Source: CAWIHA01 sp963835855 (GTDB taxonomy: Bacteria; Acidobacteriota; Terriglobia; Bryobacterales; Bryobacteraceae). From it: a stretch of 52,276 bases of DNA. This document shows positions 25,810 to 35,167 of the stretch, piece after piece. Under the pieces are notes generated by a model. It did not search any database, was not told the origin of the DNA, and saw nothing but the letters and a program-made list of their open reading frames with translations. The stretch spans positions 1 to 52,276 of the forward strand of contig CAWIHA010000019.1 of assembly GCA_963835855.1 (NCBI GenBank). Direction: 5' to 3'. Position 1 is the stretch's first letter. Every line of letters begins with the position of its first letter. A program made the translations under genes and the position numbers.

Positions 25810-26925
25810 TCATACCCTCATGGGCATTACGACATAGCGATACTCGTACCCTTCACCGCTTGTGGCAGGCCGCACTTCGGCTGCACTATGTGGATCCTTA
25901 AAACAAAACGTCACCTCCTCTTCAGAGACCGCTCGCAAGAACTCTATGAGGTATTGCGCATTGAACCCAATCTCTGTAGCGGTGCCGGTGTACTCAGTCG
26001 GGATACTCTCTTCACTTTCACCGGTCTCCGAGATAGACGAGAAAACTTTGAGCTCGCCTGGGCAGAACTGCAACCGGATTGCGCGAGATCGCTCATCGGC
26101 GAACTGTGATACGCGCTCGATCGCGCTGAGCACCTCTTAACGTCCCATAGTCACCGTGTAACGGTGATCTTTGGGTAGTACCCGCTCATAATCCGGAAAT
26201 GTCCCTGTTAGTTTACGGCTGATCAGCAAGCGGTCGCCAAACTGGAAGAATAGATGATTCTCGTCACCTGCGAATTTCACCGCCGTTTCCCTCTCCATCT
26301 CCTGCACGAGTTTGAGAATCTCTCCCATCGCCTTTCTCGGTAACAGCGTTCGGTAGGAAGATGTGATGCCGGGAATTGGAGAACGGCTTTCGATATACGC
26401 AAGCCGATGGCCGTCGGTTGAAACCATTAGCATGCCTTGGTTTTTGAGCTGCAGCAAGGCGCCACTCAGTGTAAAGCGTGACTCCTCTGACGAGATTGCA
26501 AACATCGTCTTCCCGATCATTAAGGCAAGCACAGCACAAGGAACTTCTGCGACCTCCTCTGGCATCTGAGGCAGCTCAGGAAAGCTCTCCCTTGAGATTC
26601 CTGCAATACGCGTTTTTGATCGGCCACACTGAATACTCACCCAATGGTTCTCAAGGAACTTAACACTTAAATCCACATCAGGTAGCAATCGCACATAATC
26701 CAGCAACCGCCGGACTGGTACTGTACCCGAGCCTTCCTTGCCAACATGTGCTGGACAGGAACAACGTATACCCAACTCCAGGTCCGTTGCAGTCAAATGA
26801 ATACGGTCCCCGCTAGCCTCCATAAGAACATTTGATAGAATCGGTATCGTAGTCCTCTTTTCAACAACACCTTGTGAAAGGCTTAACTCACGGACCAAAT
26901 CGCTCTTGCTAATGGTGAACTCCAT
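25810..26925 (-). CDS. dnaN: DNA polymerase III beta clamp, interrupted by in-frame TAA
   Basis: Two collinear in-frame pieces make a clamp of the usual 371-codon length. The first gives MEFTISKSDLVRELSLSQGV, the standard start, then PILSNVLMEA, TATDLELGIR, FPELP and STDGHRLAYIES. A TAA at 26137-26139 (codon 263) falls just before the third clamp domain, which resumes as EVLSAIERVSQFADERSRAI and ends YVVMPMRV. The clamp is essential, so either the stop is a sequencing error (a GAA to TAA change would do) or another copy exists. It lies between dnaA and gyrB. Confidence 0.92.
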
Positions 26926-27166
26926 CGGCTCATGCTCTCCCTTCGCTCTCTACTACTGCCCTCTAAAATGCTAAGAATAGCAACAGCAATCGTAGGGACT
27001 GTTGAAATGTTCATTTCTCTCTAAATTATACAAAACTTGGGTGGTTCTCCGCTAGGGCCGTATTGAAAAAATTATTACGGAGAGATGGAAACCCATGGGT
27101 AGTCATCTTGGTATCCACAGAATTCAGGGGCAGGGGGCATGTTGGCGTGTTCAGGCTCCTCCATCC
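26926..27166 (-). other. dnaA-dnaN intergenic region, candidate replication origin
   Basis: A non-coding 241-base gap that is more AT-rich than its surroundings. It holds A/T runs (near 27,010-27,040 and 27,061-27,078) and two 8-of-9 matches to the DnaA box TTATNCACA: TTATACAAA at 27,026-27,034 and GTATCCACA at 27,111-27,119. No perfect box. The dnaA-dnaN gap is a known origin site in many bacteria, but the box count is low and the region upstream of dnaA is an alternative. Confidence 0.4.
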
Positions 27167-28489
27167 CTAATTCAGTGAATCGGTTATGCTGTGGATCAAT
27201 CTGTTCAAATCGGTATCATTATGCCGCAGCTGCTCAATGCGGTGGATGGAGTGAAGCACTGTGGTGTGGTGTTTACCCCCAAAAGCGCGGCCGATCTCTG
27301 GTAGCGAAGACTGGGTCATCTCCCTGGCGAGGTACATCGCAATCTGGCGTGGCCGGGCAATCTCCCTACGATTGCTCTTTTGTTTAAGCTGAGCGGGTTG
27401 TAGAGCATGTTTTGTAGCAACCGCTCGGATGATTGCATCAATTGTTATCCGCCGCTCGTCGTCGTGAATCAGATGCTTCAATATTTGCTGCGCCATGGAC
27501 AGGTTGATACTTGTGCCAGTGACCGAGGAATACGCAATCAGTTTGATAAGGGCGCCTTCCAATTCGCGCATGTTTGACTTCGTTCTAGTGGCAAGGAACA
27601 CGCGCACATCTTCAGGTAGCCTGAGCCCCTCTGCCTCTGCCTTTTTATCCAGGATCGCCATTTTTGTCTCGATGTCAGGTGGCTGGATGTCTACCATTAG
27701 ACCCCACTCAAAACGTGACCGCAGGCGCTCGAGTAGGCCAGGGATCTCTTTCGGCGACGAGTCACTCGAGATCACAATCTGTTTTTGATGCTCATGCAAC
27801 TCGTTAAAGGTGTAAAAGAATTCGTCTTGGGTGGCTTCCTTGCGGCCCAGCACATGGATATCGTCGATGAGCAGAACATCAGCGGACCGGTAATGCTGGT
27901 GGAAGTGCGGCATTCGCTGAAGCCGGATGCTCGAGATCATCTCATTCATAAACCGCTCGCTCGACGTATAGACAATACGCATCGTACCGAAGTTGTCTAG
28001 TAATGCCCGGCCGATGGCATGCATCAGGTGCGTCTTTCCCATCCCAACGCCACCATAGATGAACAGCGGGTTATATTGCTGTGCAGGCTTGCTTGCGACT
28101 GCACGTGCCGCCGCATGGGCAAACTGATTGCAGGAACCGACGACAAATGTCTCGAACGTAAACTTGGGGTTAAGCTGGGTCGTCGAACTCCGGAAGACGA
28201 GCTCCGGATAGGCCCCGGGCGCCACGGCGGCTACTTCATATCTGATATGGGTCACAGTCAGGCCAAGCTCACGCATCACGGAGTGGAGGAGTTGCGTGTA
28301 TTCCTGCTGGATGTACTCCTTGGCAGCCTCATTCGGAACGGAGACCCAGAGGGTGCTGTCATCGTATTCCCGTAGCGAGGTCCTCGAGAACCAATTCTGG
28401 TAGCTCTCCGTACTGAGCTTCGACACAAGCTTGTTTTTGATGAGTTCCCAGACGTTCATAATCTGAGGAGCAGCGGAGTGAACGCTCAT
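27167..28489 (-). CDS. dnaA: Chromosomal replication initiator DnaA
   Basis: 440 codons. Domain I starts NVWELIKNKLVSKLSTESYQ. Domain III has Walker A GGVGMGKTHLMHA and Walker B LLIDDIHVLGRKEATQDEF, plus FEWGLMVDIQPPD. Domain IV carries the DnaA-box-binding signature GGKHHTTVLHS. Domain II is very short. A start 10 codons later (MNVWEL) is possible; ATG 28489 is kept as the longer form. A DnaA box sits one base upstream of the start codon, suggesting autoregulation. It heads a leftward dnaA-dnaN-gyrB cluster. Confidence 0.96.
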   Translation of the reverse strand: MSVHSAAPQIMNVWELIKNKLVSKLSTESYQNWFSRTSLREYDDSTLWVSVPNEAAKEYIQQEYTQLLHSVMRELGLTVTHIRYEVAAVAPGAYPELVFRSSTTQLNPKFTFETFVVGSCNQFAHAAARAVASKPAQQYNPLFIYGGVGMGKTHLMHAIGRALLDNFGTMRIVYTSSERFMNEMISSIRLQRMPHFHQHYRSADVLLIDDIHVLGRKEATQDEFFYTFNELHEHQKQIVISSDSSPKEIPGLLERLRSRFEWGLMVDIQPPDIETKMAILDKKAEAEGLRLPEDVRVFLATRTKSNMRELEGALIKLIAYSSVTGTSINLSMAQQILKHLIHDDERRITIDAIIRAVATKHALQPAQLKQKSNRREIARPRQIAMYLAREMTQSSLPEIGRAFGGKHHTTVLHSIHRIEQLRHNDTDLNRLIHSITDSLN

Positions 28490-28671
28490 TTATTCACACC
28501 TTTTCCACCGGCTGTGGAAATCTCGATCCCTTACGCTTACGTTTTTCCGAGTGAACCGTCGCGAGGAACCATCACAACCCCTCAAGTCTTAGGCTCACTC
28601 CCATGAGGTCGAAGGCCAGTCTAGCATAGATCCACGCGGGCGGAACCCAAAAGTTTCCCACCCTCAAGTCT
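28490..28671 (-). promoter_or_regulatory. dnaA upstream region with DnaA box and repeated CTTGAG half-sites
   Basis: TTATTCACA at 28490-28498 is a perfect TTATNCACA box. Two weaker boxes follow, TTTTCCACC (28501-28509) and the complement of TGTGGAAAT (28513-28521), in opposite orientations. The 11-mer CCCTCAAGTCT occurs at 28579-28589 and 28661-28671, 82 bases apart; on the minus strand it reads AGACTTGAGGG. A weak promoter TTGGGT-N16-TATGCT on the minus strand lies between the copies. The region is non-coding and may combine the dnaA promoter, autoregulation and part of the origin. Confidence 0.5.
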
Positions 28672-28783
28672 ATGATTACAAAGGACAAATCCGTGTTGTA
28701 ATTAAATCATTTTCACTTGCTTTTGTAGGCCGAGTACCGCATTTGACAGGGGTAACGGCGCCGCGCGAGAATTGGTACTGCGA

Positions 28784-28859
<76 letters not shown>

Positions 28860-29020
28860 GCCCCCTGTTTTTGGGCCTCAAAATCTAACGTCGTGTCTCG
28901 TGTCACGGTGTCCTGGGCCGCCACGTGACCGTTTTCCGGTCCAGATAACGTGCGACTGCTCGCCGCAGACACACACCGCGCGGTCAGCGTCTGGCCGTGG
29001 ACCGTGAGCCGGCGCAGTCC

Positions 29021-29467
29021 TCAGTCAGGATTGCCGCTCTGGCCCGGGCCGCCGCGCCGTACCGCTGCGCGCGGCTTTGGGGGGAGAGCAACCCAGGAGG
29101 GAAGAGTAATCACCGGGATGAGGGCGTTGTGCTCTTCCCTGGCCGGGGCTGGGATGTGCATGGCGAGTTCCTCGTTGAGCGTTTTGATGAACTCCTCGAC
29201 CTGGTGCTGCATGGCCGCCATCTTTTCGCGCATGTTCAGGATGATCTCAACGCCGGCGAGGTTCACGCCGAAATCGCGCGTGAGCTTGAGTATCCTCTCC
29301 AGCCGCTCGAGGTCCTCCCGCGTGTACAGCCGGGTGTTGCCTTCGCTGCGTGAGGGCGTTAGCAGGCCTTCCCGCTCGTAGAGCCGCAGCGTTTGCGGGT
29401 GGATCTGATACTGTTCCGCTACCGCCGAAATCATGTACGCCGCAGCTCTCGTCTTTCCCTTGGGCAT
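29021..29467 (-). CDS. hspR: HspR, MerR-family heat-shock repressor
   Basis: 148 codons. The MerR winged helix reads YMISAVAEQYQIHPQTLRLY then EREGLLTPSRSEGNTRLYTREDLERLE, with the HspR-type follow-on LKLTRDFGVNLAGVEIILNM and a coiled-coil dimerisation helix. HspR binds HAIR inverted repeats (CTTGAGT-N7-ACTCAAG) with DnaK as co-repressor. It lies four bases after dnaJ, and a HAIR-like site overlaps the dnaK promoter, so feedback control of the operon is strongly suggested. Confidence 0.9.
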   Translation of the reverse strand: MPKGKTRAAAYMISAVAEQYQIHPQTLRLYEREGLLTPSRSEGNTRLYTREDLERLERILKLTRDFGVNLAGVEIILNMREKMAAMQHQVEEFIKTLNEELAMHIPAPAREEHNALIPVITLPSWVALPPKPRAAVRRGGPGQSGNPD

Positions 29468-29470
29468 AGG

Positions 29471-30634
29471 CTATACCTGAGTCCAGATCTGCGCGCGCGG
29501 ATCATCGGGGTTCAATTGGGCCAGTTCGCGCAAGATCTCCTTCGTGCGCTCGTCGCGTACCTTAGGTGGCTGCACAACGACTTCGACGATCTGGTCGCCG
29601 CGCTTGTTCCTGCGGGAATTGAAAACCCCCTTGTCGCGCATGCGAAACTTCTGGCTGCTTTGAGTGCCCGGAGGTATTTTGAGCAGCGCGCGGCCATCGA
29701 TTGTTGGCACCTCAATCTTGGCGCCCAAACCCGCTTCCGCTACCGTGATGGGTACGCGGATCTCAATATTGTCACCCTCGCGGTGGAAGAACGAGTGCGG
29801 TTGAACGCGCGCGGTGATGTAGAGATCGCCCGGTGGCGCGCCCATCGTGCCCGCGTTGCCTTTGGCGCCGACCCGCAGCCGCGTGCCGGTCTGCACTCCG
29901 GCCGGAATCCGAACATCGACGCTCTCGGTGCGCGGAATACGGCCCTCGCCGTGGCACGCCGGACAAACATTCCGCAGTTTGCCCGAACCGCCGCAGCGTG
30001 GGCAGGTGAGATTGAATCGCATGGCCCCGGCCGTCTGCGTGACGTTGCCAGTTCCGTTGCATTGCGGACAGGCCGTCGTTGCGCCGCCGGAGGCGCCCGT
30101 ACCGCCGCACGTTGAGCAGGTCTCCTGACGAGTGACATTCAGCGTAACCTGCGTGCCCCGAATGGCCTGCCAGAAATCGATATTGAGCGAGTACTCGAGG
30201 TCCGTGCCCTTTTCAGGAGCAGCGCGCTCCTCACGGCGCGCGCCGCGGCCGAAAAACTGACCGAACAAATCGCGGAATCCGCCGCCACCATAATCCGTAT
30301 GCTGCCCGGCGTCGCCCGCCTGCGAAAATACGTCGGAAAAATCAAACCCACCGAAACCCATGCCCGGACCCTGCTGACCGGCGCCCGGACCAGCCTGCGG
30401 CCCATGCTCGGAATAGAAGCCGTACTGATCGTACATCTGCCGCTTCTTCGGATCGCTCAGGACGTCGTAGGCTTCCTGAACTTTCTTGAAGCGCTCTTCG
30501 GCCGCTTTATCGCCGGGATTGAGATCAGGATGGTGCCTCCGCGCGAGGCGGCGATACGCCTTGCGGATCTCATCCGGGCTGGCGCTGCGGCTTACACCGA
30601 GCGCTCCGTAATAATCTTGAGTCCTGGTGGGCAT
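29471..30634 (-). CDS. dnaJ: Chaperone DnaJ
   Basis: 387 codons. The J domain starts at residue 7 (DYYGALGVSRSASPDEIRKA) with HPD in RRHHPDLNPGDK. A Gly/Phe-rich linker follows. Then come four zinc repeats: CSTCGGTG, CPQCNGTG, CPRCGGSG and CPACHGEG. The C-terminal substrate domain ends the protein. It is the DnaK co-chaperone, middle gene of dnaK-dnaJ-hspR. No grpE lies between dnaK and dnaJ, unlike the actinobacterial hspR operon; grpE is presumably elsewhere. Confidence 0.95.
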   Translation of the reverse strand: MPTRTQDYYGALGVSRSASPDEIRKAYRRLARRHHPDLNPGDKAAEERFKKVQEAYDVLSDPKKRQMYDQYGFYSEHGPQAGPGAGQQGPGMGFGGFDFSDVFSQAGDAGQHTDYGGGGFRDLFGQFFGRGARREERAAPEKGTDLEYSLNIDFWQAIRGTQVTLNVTRQETCSTCGGTGASGGATTACPQCNGTGNVTQTAGAMRFNLTCPRCGGSGKLRNVCPACHGEGRIPRTESVDVRIPAGVQTGTRLRVGAKGNAGTMGAPPGDLYITARVQPHSFFHREGDNIEIRVPITVAEAGLGAKIEVPTIDGRALLKIPPGTQSSQKFRMRDKGVFNSRRNKRGDQIVEVVVQPPKVRDERTKEILRELAQLNPDDPRAQIWTQV

Positions 30635-30754
30635 AGAAAACGCTTGCCGGTTGTGGAAAGTGCGTAGCAGCCTGCCGCCGGCGATGCGTCAGCGGACAAA
30701 AGCGCTCGTCTACGGCCTACGTCCCGCGATCCCCAATCCACATCCACAACCTGC

Positions 30755-32672
30755 TCACTTCTTTTCCTTCTCATCCACGTCAACGAACTCGGCGTCTACC
30801 ACGTTTTCTTTCGGTTGCTCCGCCTTAGGCTGGGTGCCGTCGCCTTGCGCACCGCCGCCGGCCTGCTGCTGGGCGGTTGCACGGTACATCGCCTCGGCCA
30901 AGCGGTGGCTTGCCGATTCCAGCTTCTCGCGCGCCGAGTTGATGCGCTCCACGCCGCCCTCTTTCATCGCGTTCTTGGTGTCTTCGATCGCCTGCTCGAT
31001 GGCACGCGCGTCGGCATCGCCGATCTTGTCCCGGTGGTCGCGCAACATCTTCTCGACGTTGTAGACCATGGCGTCAGCGCGGTTGCGCGCGTCGATCTCC
31101 TCGCGTTTGCGCCGGTCCTCTGCAGAGTGCGCATCGGCGTCCTTGGCCATCTTCTCAACCTCTTCTTTGCTCAAGCCCGAGGATGAGGTGATGGTGATCT
31201 TCTGCTCGTTGTTGGTGGCGCGGTCTTTGGCGGTGACGTTCAGAATGCCGTTCGCGTCGATGTCGAAAGTCACCTCGATTTGCGGTATGCCGCGCGGAGC
31301 CAGCGGGATGTTGGCCAATTGAAAGACTCCGAGCAAGCGGTTGTCGCCCGCCATGGCGCGTTCGCCCTGGTAGACCTTGATCTCGACCGAGGTCTGGTTG
31401 TCCGCCGCCGTCGAGAACACCTCGCTTTTGCGCGTCGGGATCGTGGTGTTGCGGTCGATCAGCTTCGTGAACACACCGCCCAGCGTCTCGATACCGAGCG
31501 AAAGCGGGGTCACGTCGAGCAGCAGCACGTCCTTCACTTCGCCGCCGAGCACGCCGCCCTGCACCGCCGCGCCGATGGCGACGACTTCATCCGGGTTCAC
31601 ACCCTTGTGCGGCTCCTTGCCGAAGAATTCGCGCACCATCTCCTGCACGTGCGGGATGCGGGTCGAGCCGCCCACGAGCACCACTTCGTCGATCTGAGGC
31701 GGATTCACTCCGGCATCGGAGAGCGCGCGCTTCAGCGGCTCCAGCGTGCGGTTTAGAATGTCCTGCACCATCTGGATGAAGCGCGCCCGGGTCAGCTTCA
31801 TGACCAAGTGCTTCGGCCCGGTCGCGTCGGCGGTGATGAACGGCAGGTTAATCTCGGTCTCGAGCAGTGTCGAGAGCTCGATCTTCGCCTTCTCGGACGC
31901 TTCCTTGAGCCGCTGCAATGCCATCTGGTCTTTCGAGAGAATCGATGCCGTTCTCGCTCCTGAACTCGCCGACAATCCACTCGATGATGCGCTGGTCGAT
32001 GTTATCGCCGCCCAGGTGCGTGTCGCCGTTTGTGGACTTCACCTCGACCACGCCCTCGCCGACCTCCAGAATCGAAATGTCGAACGTGCCGCCGCCGAAG
32101 TCGTAGACGGCGATCGTTTCGTTCTTTTTCTTATCGAGGCCATAAGCCAGCGCGGCCGCGGTCGGCTCGTTGATGATGCGCATGACCTCGAGGCCCGCGA
32201 TCTTGCCCGCGTCCTTGGTGGCCTGCCGCTGCGAGTCGTTGAAGTACGCTGGAACGGTAATGACTGCCTTAGTGAGTTTCTCCCCCAAGTAGGCCTCGGC
32301 GGCCTCCTTCAGCTTGGTCAGAATCATGGCGGAGATTTCCGGCGGCGAGTACTGTTTCCCCATGATCTCTACGCGCGCATCGTTGTTGCCGCCGCGGATG
32401 ACCTTATAGGGCACCAGTTTCATCTCCTGACTGACTTCATCGAAGCGGCGACCCATAAACCGTTTGATGGAGTAAATCGTGTTCTCCGCGTTCGTGACGG
32501 CTTGGCGCTTGGCCACCTGCCCGACCAGCCGCTCACCGGATTTTGCAAAGCCGACCACCGAAGGGGTTGTCCGTGCGCCTTCCTGGTTGGGGATGACCAC
32601 CGGCTGCCCGCCCTCCATGACGGCGACGACCGAGTACGTCGTCCCCAAGTCGATACCAATAATCTTGCTCAT
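30755..32672 (-). CDS. dnaK: Chaperone DnaK, one-base frameshift
   Basis: The N-terminal half (from ATG 32672: KIIGIDLGTTYSVVAVMEGG, then PAYFNDSQRQATKDAGKIAG) and the C-terminal half (ILSKDQMALQRLKEASEKAK, ITSSSGLSKEEVEKMAKDAD) are in different frames. The join is near codon 243: GID should continue as LSKDQ, and an extra base around 31,940 shifts it. Corrected length is 638 residues, normal for DnaK. A consensus error is likely for so conserved a gene. GGGAGGG precedes the start. A 120-base gap separates it from dnaJ. Confidence 0.94.
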
Positions 32673-32755
32673 GTCCCTCCCAGCCTCCTAGAATAAGTAC
32701 AAATGAACTACGTTTCCAGGAGCGGTTCGGTAGCTACCGCTCTTAGCACATTTCT

Positions 32756-32785
32756 ATTATCAAACCTTAGTATGCTACTGTCAAG
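32756..32785 (-). promoter_or_regulatory. dnaK promoter with HspR (HAIR-like) operator
   Basis: On the minus strand TTGACA (complement of 32779-32784), 17 bases, GATAAT (complement of 32756-32761): a near-consensus sigma-70 promoter. Overlapping the -35 is CTTGACA-N7-ACTAAGG (complement of 32765-32785), matching the HAIR consensus CTTGAGT-N7-ACTCAAG at five of seven bases in each half with the exact N7 spacing. Binding would block RNA polymerase. hspR is encoded at the end of the same operon. Confidence 0.65.
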
Positions 32786-33518
32786 TTCCCTCGTAGCCCT
32801 TTTTATCCCCATTTTTGGCTTTTCATTAGCCGCTGAGCAGCGTCCGTCCCTGCTGGTCGCTGCTGCCGCCGACCTTTCTAGCCTCCAGCAGCCGCTTTCC
32901 CAGTATTTCGAGCGGGTTACAGGGCAGAAGGTGCAGTTTATTTTCGGCGCGAGCGGGATGCTGGCCCGCCAAATCGAACAGGGGGCGCCCTACGATGTAT
33001 TTTTGTCCGCGAACGAGAAGTTTGTGAACGATCTGGCTGCCGGGCGGCATCTGGTGTCCGGAACCGTCAGAATCTATGCCCAGGGGCGGCTGGGATTGTG
33101 GTCCCAGGACGGATCAGTTAGCAGCCTGGACGACCTGCGAAATCCGCGCGTCTTACACGTTGCCATCGCCAACCCCGCTCACGCGCCTTACGGGGTCGCG
33201 GCTTGGGAGGCACTGAAAAACCAGGGGCTTTGGGAGGCGCTGCAGCCGAAGATCGTTTACGCGGAGAACGTCCGCCAAGCTCTCGAGTACGCCGAAAGCG
33301 GCAATGCGGATGCGGTGATCACGGCTTGGTCCTTGGTCTCGGACCGCGGCGGCATCATGCTGCCGGAAACGTGGCATGCGCCCATCCGCCAGGCCGGCGG
33401 CGTTGTTGCGACGAGCCGGCAAGCGGCGGCCGCGCGACGTTTCCTAGATTTTCTAACCAGCCCGGAGGGACGGTCGATTCTGGAGAAACACGGGCTCATG
33501 CCGTCCGGGAGAAAGTAG
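32772..33518 (+). CDS. modA: ModA, molybdate ABC transporter substrate-binding protein
   Basis: 248 codons if started at ATG 32772, which gives a compact signal peptide (LVALFIPIFGFSLAAEQ). An in-frame ATG at 32703 adds 23 residues but reads back through the dnaK promoter. The mature part has LLVAAAADLSSLQQPLSQYF, FIFGASGMLARQIEQGAPYD, IANPAHAPYGVAAWEAL, NADAVITAW and FLDFLTSPEGRSILEKHG, all typical of ModA. Periplasmic binding of molybdate or tungstate. No modB or modC is adjacent. No Shine-Dalgarno is seen before 32772. Confidence 0.85.
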   Translation: MLLSSSLVALFIPIFGFSLAAEQRPSLLVAAAADLSSLQQPLSQYFERVTGQKVQFIFGASGMLARQIEQGAPYDVFLSANEKFVNDLAAGRHLVSGTVRIYAQGRLGLWSQDGSVSSLDDLRNPRVLHVAIANPAHAPYGVAAWEALKNQGLWEALQPKIVYAENVRQALEYAESGNADAVITAWSLVSDRGGIMLPETWHAPIRQAGGVVATSRQAAAARRFLDFLTSPEGRSILEKHGLMPSGRK

Positions 33519-33652
33519 GACTGTGGGTTGCACAATCGTGGACCGCGGATCGTGGACTGCCGGCGAGTGCCGGTGCAATCGCGTGTCCGTCGGCAATCTA
33601 CGATCTAGGATTCCGCTCTCGCCGCCCCGGCCCGTAGCCCCCGGCCAACCCC

Positions 33653-34582
33653 TTACGCCTTCGGATGCGCCCTGTCGTAGACGGCCATCAGATCGGTGAG
33701 CGAGACTTGCGTGTACTTCTGCGTGGTCGAGAGGCTGGCGTGACCGAGTAGCTCCTGGATTGCGCGAAGATCCGCACCGTCGCTCAGGAGATGCGTGGCA
33801 AAGGCGTGCCGTAGTGCGTGGGGGTGCAGCGAGGTATCGCCCGCGAGGATGCTGGCATAGACTTTCACGATCGCGCGCGCGCCGCGGGCCGAGAGGCGCT
33901 TGGCGCGGTGATTCAGGAATAGCGCCGGCTCATGCGGCTGCGCGCAGCGCTCGGCCAGGTAGCGATCGAGCGCGGCGGCCGCTTTCGAGCCGAACGGAAC
34001 CTGGCGCTCCTTTTTCCCTTTGCCGCGCACCAGGAGCCAGCGCTCGCTGAGGTCGAGATCGGAAAGATTGAGGCCCACGAGCTCGCTAATGCGGATGCCG
34101 CAGCCGTAAAGCAGCTCGAAGACGGCCAGGTCGCGCGCAAGGTGCGGCCGCTCGAGTTTGCCTGCGGCGATGTCATCGAGCAGCCTGTTCACCTGTTCGG
34201 GCGTCATTACGCGCGGCAGCTTTTTCGGTGTCTTAGGCGTGCGGATGAGGCGCGCCACGTTCGTTTCAGCCGCTCCCTGGCGGACGAGGAAGCGGAAGAA
34301 CGAGCGCACGGCCGCAATTTTGCGGCGCATGGAAACGGGGCTGAGGCGCTGACGATAGAGATCGCCGAGCCACTCGCGAAGCGCGAGGGTATCGATGGCG
34401 CGCGGCGCCGGGGGCTGGGCGCCCTTGGGCGAGAAATACTCGACGAATTGCCGCAGATCGCTGGCGTAGGACCGCACGGTGTGCGCCGAAGCGTTCTGGC
34501 GCTTCAGTTCCTCGATATAGCGCGCCACTTGTTCCGCGAGCTCGGACACCGAAGGTAGTTTAGCGCTAACCGCGAGGCACAC
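33653..34582 (-). CDS. xerC: Tyrosine recombinase XerC
   Basis: 309 codons from a GTG. The SAM-like N-terminal domain holds SAHTVRSYASDLRQFVEYF. The catalytic residues are Arg in LLYGCGIRISELVGL, Lys in GKGKKERQVPFG, His-x-x-Arg in HPHALRHAFATHLL, His in LLGHASLSTTQ and Tyr (QKYTQ, near residue 290). Length and motifs match XerC, which resolves chromosome dimers at dif with XerD. It is unlikely to be the integrase of the accessory element 26 kb away: it lacks arm-binding domains. Confidence 0.92.
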   Translation of the reverse strand: MCLAVSAKLPSVSELAEQVARYIEELKRQNASAHTVRSYASDLRQFVEYFSPKGAQPPAPRAIDTLALREWLGDLYRQRLSPVSMRRKIAAVRSFFRFLVRQGAAETNVARLIRTPKTPKKLPRVMTPEQVNRLLDDIAAGKLERPHLARDLAVFELLYGCGIRISELVGLNLSDLDLSERWLLVRGKGKKERQVPFGSKAAAALDRYLAERCAQPHEPALFLNHRAKRLSARGARAIVKVYASILAGDTSLHPHALRHAFATHLLSDGADLRAIQELLGHASLSTTQKYTQVSLTDLMAVYDRAHPKA

Positions 34583-34638
34583 GCCTGCTGCGGCGCACGT
34601 TGCGCGCCCGGCTTGGCGGGGTCCGGGCCGCGATCCGG

Positions 34639-35037
34639 CTAGGCGGTCCGCAATTGCAGGAAGGTTCCGATTTTCCGGTCTGCCTCGTCAATGTGTTGGA
34701 TGAGCCAATCTTGCAGCATGCCCAGAAGCTGAGCAGTGAGGGTGACGCGGCCCGCCTCGACCCCTCGGCAGAGCTTTTCCACTCGCTCAGTCAGGTCGTC
34801 ATGCTTCGTCTTGTGGGAGCTGTACTCAGGATAGCCGCAGGCCTGCATGATTCGTTCTTCGGTTTCGAAGTGTGCCCGTGCATACGCAACCAGCCGCGCG
34901 AAGGCTTCCGCCAGGGTTCCCTGGCCTTCGCCGCTCAACATGGCCGCGTGCAACGCGCCAGCGGTCTCGAACACCCGTCTGTGCTGGGAATCGATTTCCG
35001 GGACGCCGATGATGTATTCGTCTCTCCACTCGAACAT
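34639..35037 (-). CDS. Bacteriohemerythrin
   Basis: 132 codons, ATG 35037. The four-helix di-iron signature is present: PEIDSQHRRVFE, ARAHFETEERIMQACGYPEY, HKTKHDDL and DWLIQHIDEADRKIG. The ligand histidines and acidic residues of the family (H, HxxxE, HxxxH, HxxxxD) are visible. Cytosolic oxygen binding or sensing. A truncated second copy lies 55 bases upstream and a hybrid histidine kinase is divergent to the right. Confidence 0.93.
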   Translation of the reverse strand: MFEWRDEYIIGVPEIDSQHRRVFETAGALHAAMLSGEGQGTLAEAFARLVAYARAHFETEERIMQACGYPEYSSHKTKHDDLTERVEKLCRGVEAGRVTLTAQLLGMLQDWLIQHIDEADRKIGTFLQLRTA

Positions 35038-35092
35038 AATATACTTACGTTACTACAGGGGCGGATTTCACGGAATGTGGCCAATTGGCGAT

Positions 35093-35167
35093 TCAAAACA
35101 GCATCTTGTGCTGAGCGTCGATCTCGGGGATCCGTACAGCGTAGTGGTTTTTCCACGCGAATGTCAT
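35093..35167 (-). pseudogene. Truncated hemerythrin, N-terminal 24 residues
   Basis: ATG 35167 opens FAWKNHYAVRIPEIDAQHKM, clearly the start of a hemerythrin (compare EWRDEYIIGVPEIDSQH in the intact gene), and stops at 35093 just after the first ligand histidine. It looks like the stump of a tandem duplicate after deletion. The rest of 35038-35424 has no other gene and probably holds the promoters of the divergent genes. Confidence 0.75.

Noticed and set aside
33653..34582. XerC as the integrase of the accessory element
   Set aside because: 26 kb away among housekeeping genes, and its length and motifs fit host XerC.
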